From Chloroflexota bacterium (GTDB taxonomy: Bacteria; Chloroflexota; Anaerolineae; Anaerolineales; Villigracilaceae): a stretch of DNA of 49,757 nucleotides. Of this stretch, positions 48,071 through 49,757 are shown piece by piece. Below the pieces are notes generated by a model. The model made no database searches. It was not told the DNA's origin and worked only from the letters and a program-made list of their open reading frames with translations. The stretch's first letter is position 1; the number at the start of each line of letters is the position of its first letter. The stretch spans positions 1-49,757 of the forward strand of contig JAEWVF010000096.1 in NCBI GenBank assembly GCA_023459215.1, read 5' to 3'. The position numbers were made by a program, and so were the translations under genes.

Positions 48071-49681
48071 ATGTCTCCTCGTATTGAATCTCTTCTTTCG
48101 GCGCGTCTTTTTGTTGCCCCGCAGTTGGTCGATGAGCGGATTTATTTCATCAGCAATTTGAGCGGGCGCTTAAGCCTGTATGTGATGAATTATGGCGGCA
48201 GTGTGCCGGAACCGCTTTTGCCCCCCAGCATCGCTTTGCAGAATCCGCATTTGATTGGCGGTTATTCTTTTTACGTTTTCCGCGACCTGGGACAGATCCT
48301 GGTGATGCTGGATCGCGATGGCGATGAGAATTACCAGCCGATGCTGATTCCTTTGGATGGGGGTTTTCCTCAACCGGCTTTCGACAATTTTTTCGAGGGT
48401 TATCGGGTCCATATGGGTGAAGTGGATGCCGCCAGGGGTATTGTTTACCTGAACGCCGAGCGGCGTGACAAGCCGGTGCAGGAAGCTTATCGCGGCAATC
48501 TGTTCACCAATGAACTGACCAAACTTGGCGAATCTGAATGGGGTGCGTTCCCTTCGGCCAATAACCCGGAGCATACCCAGGCGGTGCTTTCTGATGGCTA
48601 TTCTGTCGGCGATAGCGTTCATTACCTGGTTGAAGGCAAGAAAAAGACCCTGCTTTATGGCAAACCACTGGAAGAGCGCAAGCCTGGCGAAACGGTTCCG
48701 TTGAGCGGGATTAATTCGATGCTTTTTGCGCCATCTGGAAAGGGACTCTTGCTTTCGTCGGCGTTGTTTGCAGATACTTATTCTCTCGGTTATCTTTCGC
48801 TTGAAAAGCCCGGGCAAGTTTTGCCGGTGAAAATCAAGGGCATTGTCCACCAGGGAGTGGGCGAGCTGGAAGGAGTTGCGCATCTCAAGGATGAGCGTTA
48901 TTCCGTTCAATTCAATATCGATGGCTGTTCCTGGTTGTACGAAGGCGTTTTTGACGAAGAGAAACGGGTCATGAAGCTGAAGCGGGTGGTGGTCGGCGAT
49001 GCCCCGCTGGACGGCGGTGTGATGGAACATGTCGATTACAACAAGGAATTGGATATTTTTACGATTTCCTTCTCCACGGCGACTTCTCCCACCCAGATTT
49101 ATACCGTCGAAGGCAAGAAACGCGATTTGATTGTGCAGCATACCAATGAAAGGGCGCTTGGCATCCCGGAAGAACATTTTTCAGCGGGCGAAGATGCTTC
49201 ATTCGTGTCCTACGATGGCTTACGGGTTTCCGCCCGGCTCTACCTGCCGGCCGAGTCGCTGGGATTTAGTGGGCCGCGTCCGTTGGTTTACTACATCCAC
49301 GGTGGCCCGCAAGGACAGGAACGCCCCGATTTTGCCTGGTTCTCGATGCCCTTGATTCAATTTCTGACCTTGCGCGGTTTTGCGGTCTTTGTGCCGAATG
49401 TGCGCGGCTCGACCGGCTATGGCTTGAGCTATACCAAGCATGTTGACCGCGATTGGGGCGGGAACGACCGCCTTGACCACGTTCACGCAATGACCGAATT
49501 CCTGCCGAAGGATAAACGCCTGGATGTTTCCCGCGCCGCGGTGGTTGGGCGTTCCTATGGCGGCTACATGACCCTGACCCTGGCTGGCCGCCACCCGGAT
49601 TTGTGGAAGGCGTCTTGCGACATGTTTGGCGTATCTACTCACGTCCCGAGCGGGAGCGCGGGAACACCAGATAGTTTTTGA
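48071..49681 (+). pseudogene. S9-family prolyl oligopeptidase-like peptidase, C-terminus lost
   Basis: A 536-residue reading of an S9C-type serine peptidase. A beta-propeller N-terminal part (about 1-380) is followed by the alpha/beta hydrolase domain with YYIHGGPQGQERPDF, NVRGSTGYG and the nucleophile S495 in VVGRSYGGYMT. The reading is native up to DLWKASCDMFG (about residue 520) and then turns to an unrelated 16-residue tail (VSTHVPSGSAGTPDSF) and stops. The last 90-100 residues, which carry the catalytic Asp and His, are missing, so the product should be inactive. The cause is probably the element whose end begins near 49631. The ATG at 48071 has AAAGG 8 nt upstream; 48065 is possible. 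Confidence 0.8.
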
Positions 49682-49757
49682 ATAACATCGAAAGGAGAGA
49701 TACCCGACAAAGCTGCGGTATCGGTCAGCGATTTCAAGGCGGCGTAGGTTTTTGCGC
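49631..49757. mobile_element. End of an insertion element (partial, runs off the window)
   Basis: From about 49631 the sequence stops matching the peptidase gene and contains the tail of a minus-strand reading frame that ends 9 bp from the junction. The boundary region is rich in short palindromes (CCCGAGCGGG at 49645-49654). The other end and the target duplication lie outside the window, so class and length are not known. Confidence 0.5.
49639..49757 (-). CDS. Transposase-like protein, C-terminal fragment (IS66-like suspected)
   Basis: The frame is open from the right edge to a TGA at 49639-49641 and encodes 38 residues, beginning AKTYAALKSLTDTAALSGIS and continuing with a PFDVIQKL helix. 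The pattern of a helix with S-x-x-x-T-A-x-L-x-G-x-S-P-F followed by a second hydrophobic helix resembles the C-terminal helices of IS66-type transposases. That resemblance is by eye and short. The position inside a disrupted gene supports a mobile origin. The rest of the protein is outside the window. Confidence 0.45.
   Translation of the reverse strand, partial: AKTYAALKSLTDTAALSGISPFDVIQKLSGVPALPLGT

Noticed and set aside
1..49757. CRISPR arrays, prophage, restriction-modification or defence islands, tRNA or rRNA genes
   Set aside because: No spaced repeats, integrase, methylase, endonuclease or cloverleaf sequence was recognised by reading both strands; a covariance-model scan could still find a short RNA.

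Overview
This window is a 49.8 kb piece of a bacterial chromosome of moderately high GC content. It is packed almost entirely with genes and has no intergenic stretch over 300 bases. The gene content points to a free-living heterotroph of the Chloroflexota, most likely Anaerolineae. The evidence is a MoeA fused to a periplasmic-binding-like domain, a pair of V4R proteins, a lone TadA/CpaF ATPase, single-anchor proteins with Thr/Pro-rich tails, a membrane-anchored YvcK, and many starts that look leaderless. This assignment is inferred from protein style; no rRNA or tRNA is present to fix it.

Layout. 1-3013: start of a PilZ protein and a LysE exporter (minus), then a deoxynucleoside kinase, a membrane protein and an acetyltransferase (plus). 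3017-5094: MFS transporter and DegV protein (minus). 5208-8961: alanine racemase, signal peptidase II, RluD-type pseudouridine synthase and threonine aldolase (plus). 8972-13671: an overlapping GGDEF and HD-GYP pair for making and breaking c-di-GMP (minus). 13751-19282: YvcK, then gap-pgk behind a probable Rex operator, a small anchored protein and a tRNA-dihydrouridine synthase. 19311-25316: proC, a glycosyltransferase, ruvA, a small ppGpp-hydrolase-like HD protein (plus), a PAS histidine kinase and a polyprenol/diacylglycerol-kinase-like protein.

25382-44866 is an unbroken 20 kb run on the plus strand: azlCD, a zinc-ribbon miniprotein, murJ, an anchored repeat protein, moeA-PBP, a lone receiver, a PfkB kinase, parA-parB and an amidohydrolase. 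It continues with two histidine kinases and an OmpR-type regulator, a 98-residue protein, tadA, a double-HTH regulator, a TPR protein, a GNAT protein, two V4R proteins and an anchored DsbA-like thiol oxidoreductase. The right end holds a DUF554 protein and a cobalamin adenosyltransferase (minus), mnmA and a small membrane protein (plus), a cold-shock gene with an attenuator-like leader (minus), and an S9 peptidase gene cut short by what looks like the end of an insertion sequence.

How the genes fit together. c-di-GMP recurs: a PilZ receptor, a GGDEF/HD-GYP pair, and a histidine kinase (35994-37037) whose N-terminus matches the MshEN c-di-GMP-binding motif and which heads the signalling cluster leading to tadA. 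Envelope growth is represented by alr, lspA, murJ, yvcK and the polyprenol-kinase-like gene. Redox control of glycolysis is suggested by the Rex-like site at gap. The best leads are the csp leader attenuator, the Rex site, the MshEN kinase, the recurring -10 box placed 6-7 nt before start codons, the tandem V4R pair, and the interrupted S9 peptidase.
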